A stretch of DNA of 64,000 nt from Phaeosaccion multiseriatum (taxonomy: Eukaryota; Ochrophyta, other classes): positions 3,224,001 through 3,288,000 of the forward strand of contig OZ218954.1 in the NCBI GenBank assembly GCA_965112735.1, in the 5' to 3' direction. A model generated the notes under the pieces. It ran no database searches, was not told where the DNA came from, and saw nothing but the letters and a program-made list of their open reading frames with translations. A program made the position numbers and the translations under genes. Every line of letters starts with the position of its first letter. The first letter of the stretch is position 1. This document shows, piece after piece, positions 1-11,823 of the stretch.

Positions 1-606
1 TTTGTATGTTTATCATCACTCTGCTCATTGATTTGACAAAAAGCATTTGCAATTTGCAATCAATCGGTCTCTCGTCCGATGATTGGTTGGGCCGTCTCTC
101 TCTTTCTCTCTCTCGAGTCGAGCTGACCCGCACGCACACACGCGCGCACGTCCGCCATACAGAGTGAGCGGACTCCGAGTCGAGTCGCTCGTGTCTGCGC
201 GGAGGGGGTGTCCCATGTTCCAGGGCCCCCCGTGTTGCGTTACGATCTGCAATCGTTCCGTTCGGAATCAGTTCCGGTGCGCTTCTCCCCAGCAGGCAGT
301 ATACTTGTACTTCCGCTGGCTTTTGTTCGGTGCTGTTTGCTGGCTGCGCGTATTTTGCTTGACCCGAAGGGAAGGAAGGGATGAAACTGATGAAACAGTC
401 CGACGGCCGGGAGGCTGAGGGACAAGCCAAGAAGACTCTTTCTCTTTCACTCGTCCCACTCAGGAAATCAGAGGCTAAGGACCAAAGGAGGGAGTTCGGA
501 GAGAGTACACAGAGAGTTCATGAGCCCCTCGTCCTCCCGCGCCCCGTGTTGAAGCCCATCTGCTGCCATCTGTCGCGACCCATCCATCCATCCATCCATC
601 ACGATC

Positions 607-765
<159 letters not shown>

Positions 766-898
766 GCACCATCTCCTTCAATGCAGTTGCTGGCCCTGCC
801 CTCTCTGAGGGAGATGGCATTCGATGGCATGGTCCACCTCAGAGTCCCCTTTCCCCTCTCCTTCCTCTCTGTCTCTCTCCACATCTCGCGCACGTCCG

Positions 899-1098
899 TC
901 CCTCCTCCTCCTCCTTCTCCTTCTCCTCCTCCCTCCCTCTCCCCCCCCCCCCTCCTCCTCCTCCTCCTCCTCCTCCTCCTCCTCCTCCTCCTCCTTCTCC
1001 TCCTCCTCCTCCTCCTCCTCCTCCTCCTCCTCCTCCTCCTTCTCCTCCTCCTCCTCCTCCTCCTCCTCCTCCTCCTCCTCCTCCTCCTCCTCTTTCTC
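899..1098. repeat. (CTC)n microsatellite
   Basis: About 200 bp of CTC/TCC repeats with a few CTT interruptions and a short C-run near 940. It is pyrimidine-only on the + strand and makes long false frames of poly-Leu, poly-Ser and poly-Pro. Confidence 0.95.
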
Positions 1099-1165
1099 CC
1101 TCCTCCTCCTGCTAGCTACTCTCGGTGACGCTCCTTTCTAATCAGAAACAACCCCTCACCAGCCA

Positions 1166-4100
1166 TCAGCCAGCAAGCCTCCCTACTGACATATCTATCG
1201 CGTCAAGCACAGCGCTCTCCTCCTCTACGCTGGGGCTCCTCACGCGTGCATCTCCTTCCCCTTCTCCTTCTTCTTGTCCTCCTTCGCCCTCCTCCCCGTC
1301 CGCGCAACTCCCCACCTTCAACATCAAAGACGAAGAGTCACTCCCTGGCGTCCCTGATTCCATACTTAGCAACTGCATTCCATCGCTGTGACATTCCGTC
1401 GCTTCGTCGTCGCCAAGAGCAACCGAACTTTCCTCGATGTCAAGGGCGTTGGGGCATGTCGTCGCCAGCCGAGCTATCACCGGTTGTATCACCAACGGCT
1501 GCTGCTGCTCCGGCGTCGCTGACAGCTCCACCCTCTTATGGACTACTGCCTCCCTCACCTTTTCCCCGGCTACTACCTCTCTGCCACCAGCTGCTGTGTC
1601 ACCAACTGCTTGTCGTTTCCCTGTCTCCAGCGTGGACGATGGCGGCAGTCCCCCTACTCGATCGCTACCCTCCCTCTCCTCCTTCTTCTCCTCCTCCTCA
1701 TCATCATCATCCTCCTCCCCCTCCACCTCCTCCTCCTCCTCCTCCTCCTCCTCCTCCTCCTCCTCCTCCTCCACCACCTCCACCTCCACCTCCTTCTCTC
1801 TCTCCTTATCCTCGCTAACATCCACCGGCTGAGCCTGAATCTGCAAAGCCGTGAAGCTCTTCCTCCCCCCATCTGGCGGCACAGCAGCAGTCGATCCTGC
1901 TAGAGCACCCTCTCTCACCAGCTGCATAAATACATGCGTATTGAAGCAGTCGACTTTCTGAAACGCATTCATCGTCCTGGCGCGAGGCGGCAGCTCCCCA
2001 CTGCCGCTACTGCTCAGACCACTCCCCTTTCCTCCCCCACCCCCGCCCACACGCCCACTCCCTCCTTTCCGCGCCCGTCCAGGGGACAACTGAGGTGACA
2101 AGGACTGTTCTTGTTGCTGCTGCTGCTGCTGCTGCTGCTGTTGTTGCTGTTGTTGCTGCTGCTGCTGTACCACCAACTTGTTGGGAGAGTCCGCTCCCAT
2201 CATGCTGCTGACCTCCATCAACAGAGGACGGTACTCCTTCAGCACAGGGAAAGGCTGAGCCGCTGCCTTGGACCTGTGAAACCGTACGGACACGTATGTG
2301 TAACCGTAAAGGCATGTACAAAACAAATGGTAGGGGTTGATGTGGAGTGACTGAGTTAGCGGCGTGTGTGTGTGTGTGTGTGTGTGTGTTGACGGCTGCT
2401 GCCTCCTCCCTCCATCCCCCACTCCGTCCCTCCCCTCCCCTCCCCTCCGTCTCCTCCCTCCGTCTCCTCCCTCCCTCTCTTCCCTCCCTCCCCTCCCCTC
2501 CCCACCCCTCCCCTCCCCTCCCTTCCCTCCCTCCCTTCCCTCCCTACCTCCCTCCCCTCCCCTCCCCTCCCCTCCCCCTCCCTCCCTCCCTCCCTCCCTC
2601 TCCTCCCCTCCCTCCCTCTGTCCCTCTGTCCCATACTCATCCCCGCCCCCCCCCCTCCCCGCTTCACGCACCGACTTAGCTCCTCGAAGGCCTGAGAGAA
2701 CATTGCGCTTTCTAGCGCCTCTCTCAACAGCCTACCAAGCTTGGGGTTCCGAGTCACCATTTTGCTGATGTTGCGATTAGAGAGGAGGTAGAGATGGAGG
2801 GTAGTGAAGGCTCGTACTGCGAGGTCGTGGTCGGGAACCTGTTGTTGTTGTTGAGGAAGGAAGGAGGGAGGGAAGGAGGGACGGAGGGAGGGACGGGCGG
2901 ACGGACGGACGGAAGGACGGAGGGAGGGGGGGAGGGAGGAGGGGAGGGGAGGGAGAAGGGCGTTATTAATCTTCGTATAAGCTTTTACGCACTTGAAGAG
3001 GTATGAGTTTTTGCGGGGAGGGGAGGGGGTGGTGAGGGGAGAGGATGGCACTGGATGGGGAGGGAGGATGGCACTGGATGAGGAGGGGAGGGGATGGTCT
3101 CTAGCCAGAGGTCTGACACGTCTCCAACGATATGCAAATGAGGGATTACAGGCTAAGAGACACATCCCCGCCCCCCCCCCACATCCAGTGCCATCCTCCC
3201 TCCCCATCCAGTGCCATCCTCTCCCCCTGCTTCATCCTCTCCCCTCCACTCCCCTCCTCTCCCCATCCACTGCCATCCCCTCCTCTCCTCTCACCTCAAG
3301 AATCTTGTTAGTGTATCCAAAGAACTTCCCGGAGGGGATGATGGCGAGCACGACTTCGTCCGCTTCACCGTTATGTACAGACACGGTATATGCCTCACCA
3401 ATGCCTTTCACTACGGGGGGGGGGGAGGGAGGGAGGGAGGGAGGGAGGGAGGGAGGGAGGGAGGGAGGGAGGGAGGGAGGGAGGGAGGGAGGGAGGGAGG
3501 GAGGGAGGGAGGGAGGGAGGGAGGGAGGGAGGGAGGGAGGGAGGGAGGGAGGGAGGGAGGGAGGGAGGGAGGGAGGGAGGGAGGGAGGGAGGGAGGGAGG
3601 GAGGGAGGGAGGGAGGGAGGGAGGGAGGGAGGGAGGGAGGGAGGGAGGGAGGGAGGGAGGGAGGGAGGGGAGAGAGCGAGAGAGCGACGGGAAGAGAGGG
3701 GGGAGGGAAGAGAGACCGGAGATGTGCATTCGTTGTTTGTGAGTGGAGAGACTTCTAACATACATTTTCACCACCACCACCACCACCATCCACCTTTCTC
3801 CGTCCGTCCGTCTGTCCGTCCCTCCCTTCCTCCCTCCCTCCCTCCCTTTCCACCACCACCACCGCCGCCGCCATGACTTGCCATCCCCCGTCCCCACCTC
3901 ACACAACTCACCGACAAAGTAGATTCCTTGGCTGAAGCGAGAGCATTCATACACATCTTCTCCCTGCGAGTAGAGCTGCGGACGAAGGTACTGCATGATG
4001 GCGCTCACAAAGCTGAGCTTCTGCCGATGGAAGATGGGAATCACCCGCACACTCGCCGGATGACACTGCAGCATCACCAGCTGTCGGAGCCTCGGCGGCA

Positions 4101-4637
4101 TGCGCTGTAAAATGTACGACTCATCGTAGGCGCTCTTCCACCCCAACAGATACGCCATGTGCGCCCGCACCGCATCCCGCAGCGTCCCCATCACCACCTT
4201 CTCTTCCAGATAGTTATTCACCTCGTTGAGTTGGTTGTTGCGATGCACACCTCCTGACGTGGGGTGTCTGGCCAGATTCCCCACGGAACCAATGACGTAA
4301 CTGAAGAGAGTGGTTCCGCACACCATGGTAAAGACGGCCACCACTCTCTCCCGGTCGTTAAGGGGGGCAATGTCACCGTAACCGACCGTGGTGATGGTGG
4401 TGACGGCCCAATACAGAGAGGCGAGGTAGGTCTTCATCATCTGCGGTAGGATACGTAAGGAATACATAAGCGTAGCAAAGGATAGGACGGCGTGATAGTT
4501 ACTCATTAAATGGATGGTTGGTTGGTTGGTTGGTTGGTTGGTTGGTTGGTTGGTTGGTTGGTTGGTTGGTTGGTTGGTTGGTTGATTGCTTGCTGACTTC
4601 GCTGCTTGGTTGCTTGCTCGCGTGCTTGGTTGGTTGG

Positions 4638-4671
<34 letters not shown>

Positions 4672-7600
4672 CCCTCCCTCCCTCCGTCCGTCCTTCCTTC
4701 TTTCCTTCCGTCCTTCGTTCCTTCCCTTCGTCAATCATTGGTTCCTTCCTTCCTTCTTTCCTTCCGTCCATCCGTCCGTTCTCCCTTCCTTCCTTCCTTC
4801 CTTCCTGCCTTCCTTCTGCCCCTCCTTCCTTGACTTACCTTGTTGCCGGTGAGCCCGTCCTTCACCCACCACGAGTCCGGTGAATCATCGTCTTTAGAGA
4901 AGAACCACCAAATACACGCAAAGATGTGCGCCGAGTAATAGATGATGATGAACACATTCAGCACCTCGTATACGCCGCGAGGAATGTCCAACCCGTGTGA
5001 AGTCCCCTCCTGTTGGTGGGGGGGTTGGTGGTACAGGGGTTGGTGGTACAGGGGTGGGTGCGTAGATTGGTGGGTGGGTGGGTGGGTGGATGTGGGTGCG
5101 GGTGACAGAGTTGGGGGTGGTGGGCGGGACAGGGTGTGGGTGGGGAAAGGTTGTGTGTGTGTGGGTGGGTGGGTGTGTGTGTGTGTGGGTGTGTGTGGGT
5201 GTGGGTGGGTGGGTGGATGGGTCGGTGAGGGAGGGGTGGGTGGGTGGGTGGATGTGTGGATGGGTAGGTGGGCGCGCAGGTAGGGGTGTGGGTGTGGGAG
5301 TGGGTGTGAGGGATGGAGGCAAGGAAGATGAGGGGGACGAGGAGCGAGGAAAAGAGGGACGAGGAGCAAGGAGGACGTGGGAGGGGGTGAGTGCGTGAGT
5401 GAGTGCGTGAGTGAGTGCGTTGAGCCAGTGGGCTGGTGGGTAAGTACATTGCTTCCTCCCTCCCTCCCTCCCTCCCTTCCCTCCTTCCTTCCTTCCTTCC
5501 TTCCCACCCTACAAACACCACATCAGCACACCAAAACACACGAAACACCCCAACAACACCCCAGCAACAGCTCAACAACAGTTCAACAACACCCAAACAT
5601 ACCCACCCAACCTCACCCACCCAACCTCACCCACCTTGTCACCCGTTGCCCGCAGCTCCGTAATCTGCCGCTTTAAGCGCCCCAACCTTCTCAGGCGGAA
5701 AATTCGCAACAGCTGAAGGACTCGAACCCAGCTCGCTGGGCGGTCCCCCAACTGAATGAGATACAAGGGCAGTGTGGACGACATGTCTACAAGGAACCAA
5801 CCCTTCATGTAACGCCCGGCGAGCATGGAGGGCACAGTTACATACACCATCTGTTGGTGATACAGGGAGGCACGGAGGGAGGGAGGGAGGGAGGGAGGGA
5901 GGGGGGGAGGGAGGGCGTGGGAGGAGGGAGGTTTTTCTTAGTTCGGTGCTTCGTTTGCTCGTTCCTGTTCCATACCTATATACCTATCCCTACATGCGCC
6001 GACCGCACGCACCTACCCACCCACCGCATCCACTGCCATCCCACGCACCTGACTGCCGACCTCTTGCATATAGGCGGTGCGAAAGGTGAGGAGGATGTCT
6101 ATAAAGAACACGCTATCGACCATCAGCTCCACCACCAGCAGCCAAGTTGGGGTGGCGCTCTGTTTGACATACGCTATCCGGAAGGGGAGAATGATGGCGG
6201 TGAGGACCAGGAGGACTGCCACCACTACGTCCCACTTGAGCTTTAGTTTCTGTTGAAGTGTATGTTGGGCGGTTGGTGATACGCGGGGTGGAGTTGGGGG
6301 TGGGGGGGGGGGAATGGGTTGGGGTGCTGACAAGAGAATTGATGCTTAGTTTTGTCCTCCTCAATGCCCCACCAAACTGGCATACATATTGCTCTAGACT
6401 GCCATGGACTGCCATGGACTGCCATGGACTGCCATGGACTGCCATGGACTGCCATGGACTGCCATGGACTGCCATACATCGCCTGCCATACATCGCCTGC
6501 GATAGCCTGACATCAAAGTCATCCCACCCACCCACTCCGCACACACTCCACTCACTCCACTTCCGTCCATTGCCATCCACTGCCATCGCTCTCCCATCCT
6601 CCCTCCTATCCACCCTCCCTCCATCCACTGCCATCCATCCCGCAGACACCCCCCTCCTGCTCACCTGCTCCGGCACGAGAACTCCTCTCCTGTTCACCTC
6701 CTCTACCATCTCCTCCACCTCGACCACCCCATGCAAGACTTCGCCTGAATCGTTCCTTGCCATACTCGCCAGGCCTTCGTTCCCTTGTCGCCATGTCCGA
6801 ACGAGGGCCATTCCCAGACCACTTGCTCCGCCCTGGTTCGCCTTAGGGTTGACAAGTTGAGAGAGAGAGGGTGGCGGGGTTGTGGTCCAAGTGGGTTAGA
6901 TTGAGGGGAAGGGAGGGGAGGAGAGAGGAGGGGAGCGGATGGGAGGGGAGGGGAGGGGAGGGGAGAGGAGGGGAGGGGAGGGGAGGGGAGCGGAGGGGAG
7001 GGGAGGAGGGGAGGGACGAAGGAGAGGGAAGAGGAGGGCAGAGCCGACTTTTACCCCTACCCCTCCCTCTACCTCCACCGCTTACCTCTTGTCGCGTTCT
7101 CCGATACGCCATCGCCTTCTTCCACACCTGATTTGCGTGTTTTCTCAACAAACGTCCCTTCATCTGCAGTCTCCCGAGGAGGGAGTGTGTGGCGTCCACC
7201 AGCGACGCTCGTCTACTCGACCCTTGCAGTCGGCGTCTGGCCAGTGCTTTGTTGCGTATCCGAAAGGCAACAACGCAGAGGTTGGCGGGGTCAGTGTGCT
7301 TGATGTGGCGCTTGATGGGAGTCACAATGCCATCTGTGAGGATGTTTTCCTTGAGCACGAGACCATCCTTGGTGAGTTGTTCGCACCCCAGCACTGTTTG
7401 CAAAAGGAGGGAGGGAGGGAGGGAGGGAGGGAGGGAGGGAGGGAGGGAGGGAGGGAGGGAGGGAGGGAGGGAGGGAGGGAGGGAGGGAGGGAGGGAGGGA
7501 GGGAGGGAGGGAGGGAGGGAGGGAGGGAGGGAGGGAGGGAGGGAGGGAGGGAGGGAGGGAGGGAGGGAGGGAGGGAGGGAGGGAGGGAGGGAGGGAGGGA

Positions 7601-10600
7601 GGGAGGGATTGAGTGAGTGAGGGTCGGACTGACTGACTGACGGAATAAGCGTGTGTATGGGCGTTAGAGTGCGGAGGGGAGATTCAGACCCTTCATCCGT
7701 CCCTCCGTCCCTCCCTCTCTTCTTATTCCCTCCCCCACCCACCCACCCACCCACCCACACCCACACCAACCCACCTTCCTCCCATGCCTCCCTGATCTCC
7801 TCCGCCGTCTCTTCAAAGTGCTCCTTGACTTCGGCATACATGGCAAGCATTGGCAGCAAGTCGCCCTGGTCGAACCAAATCAGATCCGAGGGGGCAGCGG
7901 CATAGAAGGTCGCGGGACACGCACTCTGCTCTCCAATCAAACACTCTAATCCAAAGGATGAGCCTGAGCTCCAGGTGCCCACAAAGGCTCCTAAGTGGGT
8001 GTCCACGTTGGCGGAGGTCGAGATGAAGGACTGGTAGTTGAGAAAGCCGCTGCCCCCCCCACCACCACCCCCTCCTCCTCCTCCTCCTCCTCCTCCTCCT
8101 CCTCCTCTCACTCCCCCGCTCCCTCCTCCTGCTCCTCCTCCTCCTTTTTCTCCCCTTCCGTCATCATCCGTCTCAGACCCACACGAGTCATCCTCCACGT
8201 CCTCGAAGGTCTCCTCCGCGTAGCCCTCCACCCTCCCCTTGACCACAAAGTACATTTCCAGCAGGACGTCGTGCTGATGACATATAATGTCACCATACTG
8301 TGCTTCCATGGGCTTGAGCTTGGTGACGAGGAGGGAGAGGAGGTCGTGGCTGAAGAGTACGGGGTCTTGAAACAGACTGAGCTGATGGAGGAGTGTCTTG
8401 TTGTTGCCGAGGAGGGTTTGGTACCGCAAGGGTTTGGGTAGGTCGGACAAGATGGCGCCTTCATTGAACACTGACGTTTTGAAGTAGTAGTACCTGTTTA
8501 TGAGAGGGGGGAGGGAGGGAGGGAGGGAGGGAGGGAGGGAGGGAGGGAGGGAGGGAGGGAGGGAGCGAGGGAGGGAGGGAGGGAGGGAGGGAGGGAGGGA
8601 GGGAGGGAGGGAGGGAGGGAGGGAGGGAGGGAGGGAGGGAGGGAGGGAGGGAGGGAGGGAGGGAGGGAGGGAGGGAGGGAGGGAGGGAGGGAGGGAGGGA
8701 GGGAGGGAGGGAGGGAGGGAGGGAGGGAGGGAGGGAGGGAGGGAGGGAGGGAGGGAGGGAGGGAGGGAGGGAGGGAGGGAGGGAGGGAGGGAGGGAGGGA
8801 GGGAGGGAGGGAGGGAGGGAGGGAGGGAGGGAGGGAGGGAGGGAGAGAGAGAGGGAGAGAGGGAAGGAGGGAGGGAGGGAATGAGTCATAAGAGTAAGAA
8901 CACAACGAGGATGGGTACTCTTCAAGCAAAGGGGGCAGGGCGTATCGTTCGTGATGGTCACTATAACTTATGACAACCAAAGTCACGCTGTAAGTGATAG
9001 AGGATGCCAGGGGTCACTTTCAGTGACATATGCTGTCTAAGTGACTTATGGCATTCACCTGTAGTGGCGCTTGACCTGATCGCAGAGCCCGTCGGAGAGC
9101 CTTCTGTCAATGAGGTAATCGGAAACCTCTTGCAAGTTTCGCTGCGTGGCCTTCTGGATAGGGGCGATGTACTTGACGATCCGTCGGGTGGCTGGAAAAA
9201 GGAAAAGAGCGAGGGGGGGAGGGAGGGAGGGGGACAGCAAGGGAGGGAGGGAGAGAGGGAGGGAGGGGGACAGCGAGGGAGGGAGGGAGGGAGGGAGGGA
9301 GGGAGGGAGGGAGGGAGGGAGGGAGGGAGGGAGGGAGGGAGGGAGGGAGGGAGGGAGGGAGGGAGGGAGGGAGGGAGGGAGGGAGGGAGGGAGGGAGGGA
9401 GGGAGGAATTTTGGTTCCGTTTCAGTTCCTTCCTCCGCACTCCTCGCACCCCCCTTGCCCCTCCTCTGATACATTCCGCCCTCTTTGCCTCACGCACTCC
9501 CCTCGCCCCCTTGCTCTGCTCTGACTCACCGGCAATGATGAATCCAAAGAGGGTGGCACCTACAAGCTCGATGAAGATGCACATGAGCATTTCCTTTGGT
9601 TTTGCAGTGAAGGGGTGGGGAGGGGGAGGGGCAGCAGCATTGTTGCATGGGTGGGTCAGCAGCAGGGCGGTGTGTGGCTGGAACATGCGTATGAGACAAC
9701 GGAACAGCACTCCAACTCTCTCTCTCTTCCTCCCTCACTACGGCACTCTCACTCACTCACTCACTCACTCACCCCCCCTACCCACGCACTCACTCACTCA
9801 CTCACCCCCCCTACCCACGCACTCACCCACTCACTCACCCACCCACTCTCCCACCCTTGTCACTCACCTGCTGAGTGTCTGCCGCCACCTCACCGTAGCC
9901 CACTGTCATCATTGTGTAGACGATAAAGTAAAACGCCGCAAGGTACTGGCTGACCATTGCCCCTGGCAGGCCGCACTTCTCCCACCCGCCACTGTGCTGG
10001 TCCTGGATGTAAACGGCATCATAACATGCCACGTAGAACCACAAGCAACCAAGAAGATGGGCGGCGAGGATGACCATCAAGAGGGTCTTGCCAATGCTGG
10101 TGGAGACGGGGCTAATCTCCACCCCGAGTACCGTGAACTTGACCACACGCAGCAGACTTGCCAGGCGGAGGCTCTTTAGTACTTGCAGCACACTCCAGCG
10201 GCTCTGTGACCCCGTGATCCGAAGAAACACAGTGTCCAACGGTACGGCCGACAGCACATCCACGATCATCCAACCGCGGGCGTAGCGAGCCGCTACTAGT
10301 TTGGGGTGGTTGAACAAGACGTCGTCTTCATAGTAGCCCGTATGAAGCTGCACGGCAACATCGGCAATGTAGCACATGTCCACCACCACCGCCATGCCAA
10401 ACCCAAACCCCGCCGCCGGGCTGTTAAAGGCCATCCGCCAGGGTACCACCAGCACCGTATAGAGAAGGAGGAAGGTGATGAGTTGCTCCCAGGCCACCCG
10501 GAAACGATTGAGAGGGTCCAGCATGTAGCGCGAGTGCTTTAGGCGAAGCTGAACGTTACGCTTAGCCCCCCGGGCCTTCTTGCGCAGAAACACCGCACTG

Positions 10601-10987
10601 AAAATGGTCAGTCCTTTCCCTTCCCCTCCTTCTCCCGCCCCGACGACAGGCATCTTGTCCTTGTCGTTGGCCCTCCGAATGTCTTCATCTATATCCTCCC
10701 TGAGCGTCTCCCAAAAGGAGGCCCCTGGTGTGCTGGTGGTGCGTTTCAACCCCGTCCCGCTGTGGGCCCACTTTCGACTTTCTACCCGCTGCAAAATATT
10801 TGTAGGCCGACCTTGAGTCGCCAGCTTCTCAATGTTTCCTCCTCGGCCTGCGGGGTTGATGCGGGCTCGACTGATTTCCCTTTCCCCTTCCCCGTCCCCG
10901 CCGGACGCCGACGCCGCACCCGCCTCCGCTACCGCCTCTGCGACTTTGCTTCCACCCCCCGCGCCGCCCGTTTGCTGTTGTTGCTGA

Positions 10988-11022
<35 letters not shown>

Positions 11023-11145
11023 GTGTTGTTGTTCTTGCCGTAACCTCTCCGGAACGGCGCCCTCCTCCTGGGACTGCCCCGCCCCGCCCCGCCCTCCACC
11101 TCCTCCATTTCCTGCCCCCTCAGCCGAAGCAGCAGCAGCAGCACT

Positions 11146-11186
<41 letters not shown>

Positions 11187-11823
11187 CACTAGCAGTTGGT
11201 GATACAGCAGTATGGTTCACCGCACCACTCCCACTCCCACTCCGCGCACGGCCACTCCCCCCGCCCCTGTCATCAAGACGAGTACGAACGCTCCCGTACA
11301 GCCCCGCGCTACCGCCGAGATGACCTGAATGCCCCAGTCGGCTGTGTCCGTGAAGCAGCTTCAGCTCACCGGAGCCGAAAAAGTTGAAGCTACCCTTCAG
11401 ATTCTCCGCCGTGTTTGCTCTTTGCAGCCGTGCGGAAACAATAGTCTTTCTTTGCCTCGTGGCCTGTACGTGGGCGAGGGTTGAGCGACGCAACCACGGC
11501 CCCGGTTCGTAGTCTTCATCTTCATCTTCATCATCATCACCAGCAGCAGCAGGGTCATCGTCAACTTCATCACCATCAACACTTGGCCCTTCACGTCCCT
11601 CCTGCTCGTCTCGGTGGCCACCTTGGTCATCAAGCAGCCATGTGCGTGAGCTCCGCCACCTCTCCCCAGACCCCCGCCCTCTCAACCCCGCCGAAGACGA
11701 TGGTGGTGGAGGGTGGGACGGGAAAGAATCCTCCTCCGGTGTTTCTGCTGATGCATCATTATGGTGCGCAGTGCTAGCAGTAGCCCCCGCTATCTCGGCA
11801 TATCCCATGATGCCTCCCTGCAC
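1166..11823 (-). CDS. tandem two-domain (12-TM) CNBD potassium channel
   Basis: Thirteen exons (- strand, 5' to 3'): 11823-9868, 9593-9530, 9191-9059, 8493-7775, 7393-7086, 6841-6665, 6249-6049, 5850-5635, 5009-4839, 4440-3912, 3410-3295, 2838-2672, 2273-1166. They sum to 5,865 nt in one frame, 1,954 aa. After a low-complexity N-terminus, domain 1 has S1 near residue 444, S4 near 543-563 and a TVGYGE filter at 640-645, followed by a C-linker and a CNBD-like fold in exon 4. Domain 2 has S1-S2 in exon 7, S3-S4 in exon 8 with an Arg/Lys-rich S4 (LLRIFRLRRLGRLKRQ), S5 in exon 9 and TTVGYGDI near 1332-1339, then a second C-linker and CNBD. The tail is acidic with a poly-Gln run. Both GYG filters predict K+ selectivity; two chains would form four pore domains. 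Both CNBDs lack the usual Glu and Arg of the phosphate-binding cassette, so gating by cAMP/cGMP is doubtful. The start is the first ATG of the open frame; a slightly downstream ATG is possible. Confidence 0.88.
2362..2389. repeat. (GT)n microsatellite in intron 12 of the channel gene
   Basis: A short pure GT run that reads as (CA)n on the sense strand of the channel gene. It is followed on the + side (2395-2650) by CCCT/CTCC-rich sequence that fills much of the same intron. Confidence 0.9.
3036..3226. repeat. perfect 45-bp inverted repeat in intron 11 of the channel gene
   Basis: Bases 3036-3080 are the exact reverse complement of 3182-3226, leaving a 101-nt loop (3081-3181). Each arm contains two copies of GGATGGCACTGGATG. 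The hairpin lies wholly in the intron between exons 11 and 12 (3294-2839). It could be a small foldback element, or it may fold in the pre-mRNA. Confidence 0.85.
3414..3668. repeat. (GGGA)n array at the 3' end of channel intron 10
   Basis: About 250 bp of uninterrupted GGGA on the + strand, so (TCCC)n in the sense of the gene. It ends immediately before the acceptor (AG at 3412-3411), in the position of the polypyrimidine tract. The G-rich strand has quadruplex potential with single-base loops. Confidence 0.95.
4509..4583. repeat. (TTGG)n microsatellite in channel intron 9
   Basis: A tetranucleotide run followed by related GCTT, CCTT and CCGT tetranucleotide runs up to about 4815. All lie in the intron between exons 9 and 10 (4838-4441). 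Confidence 0.9.
5024..5051 (-). repeat. two copies of the TGTACCACCAAC motif upstream of an acceptor
   Basis: On the gene's strand, CTGTACCACCAAC occurs twice in direct repeat (5051-5039 and 5036-5024), a few bases upstream of the exon 9 acceptor (AG at 5011-5010). The CACCAAC core resembles a branch-site sequence. The same motif recurs across the window; see the findings. Confidence 0.7.
6396..6472. repeat. 10-bp minisatellite (ACTGCCATGG)n
   Basis: About seven or eight perfect tandem copies of a 10-mer, ending in two degenerate units (CTGCCATACATCGC). It lies in the channel intron between exons 6 and 7. The unit shares ACTGCCAT with the dispersed CCACTGCCATCC motif found elsewhere in the window. 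Confidence 0.9.
7406..7608. repeat. (GGGA)n array at the 3' end of channel intron 4
   Basis: About 200 bp of pure GGGA, (TCCC)n in sense. It abuts the exon 5 acceptor (AG at 7395-7394) with only CTTTTGCAAAC between. Confidence 0.95.
8504..8848. repeat. (GGGA)n array at the 3' end of channel intron 3
   Basis: About 345 bp, with one visible variant unit (GCGA near 8566). It is (TCCC)n in sense and lies directly upstream of the exon 4 acceptor (AG at 8495-8494). It is the second-longest array in the window. Confidence 0.95.
9213..9405. repeat. (GGGA)n array at the 3' end of channel intron 2
   Basis: Imperfect near 9213-9265 and pure from about 9268. It is (TCCC)n in sense, upstream of the exon 3 acceptor (AG at 9193-9192). 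Confidence 0.95.

Noticed and set aside
3081-3181. Possible extra channel exon reading PVIPHLHIVGDVSDLW
   Set aside because: It is in frame but has no donor. Joining exon 11 directly to the exon at 2838 keeps phase and restores the conserved CNBD order. The segment lies in the hairpin loop.
5078-5620. Gly/Val/Trp-rich and Thr/His/Pro-rich frames between channel exons 8 and 9
   Set aside because: Translations of GGGT/CACC repeats within an intron whose flanking exons join in phase.
3414-9405. (GGGA)n arrays as telomere or subtelomere sequence
   Set aside because: No TTAGGG or TTTAGGG-type units. The arrays are internal to introns between conserved exons.
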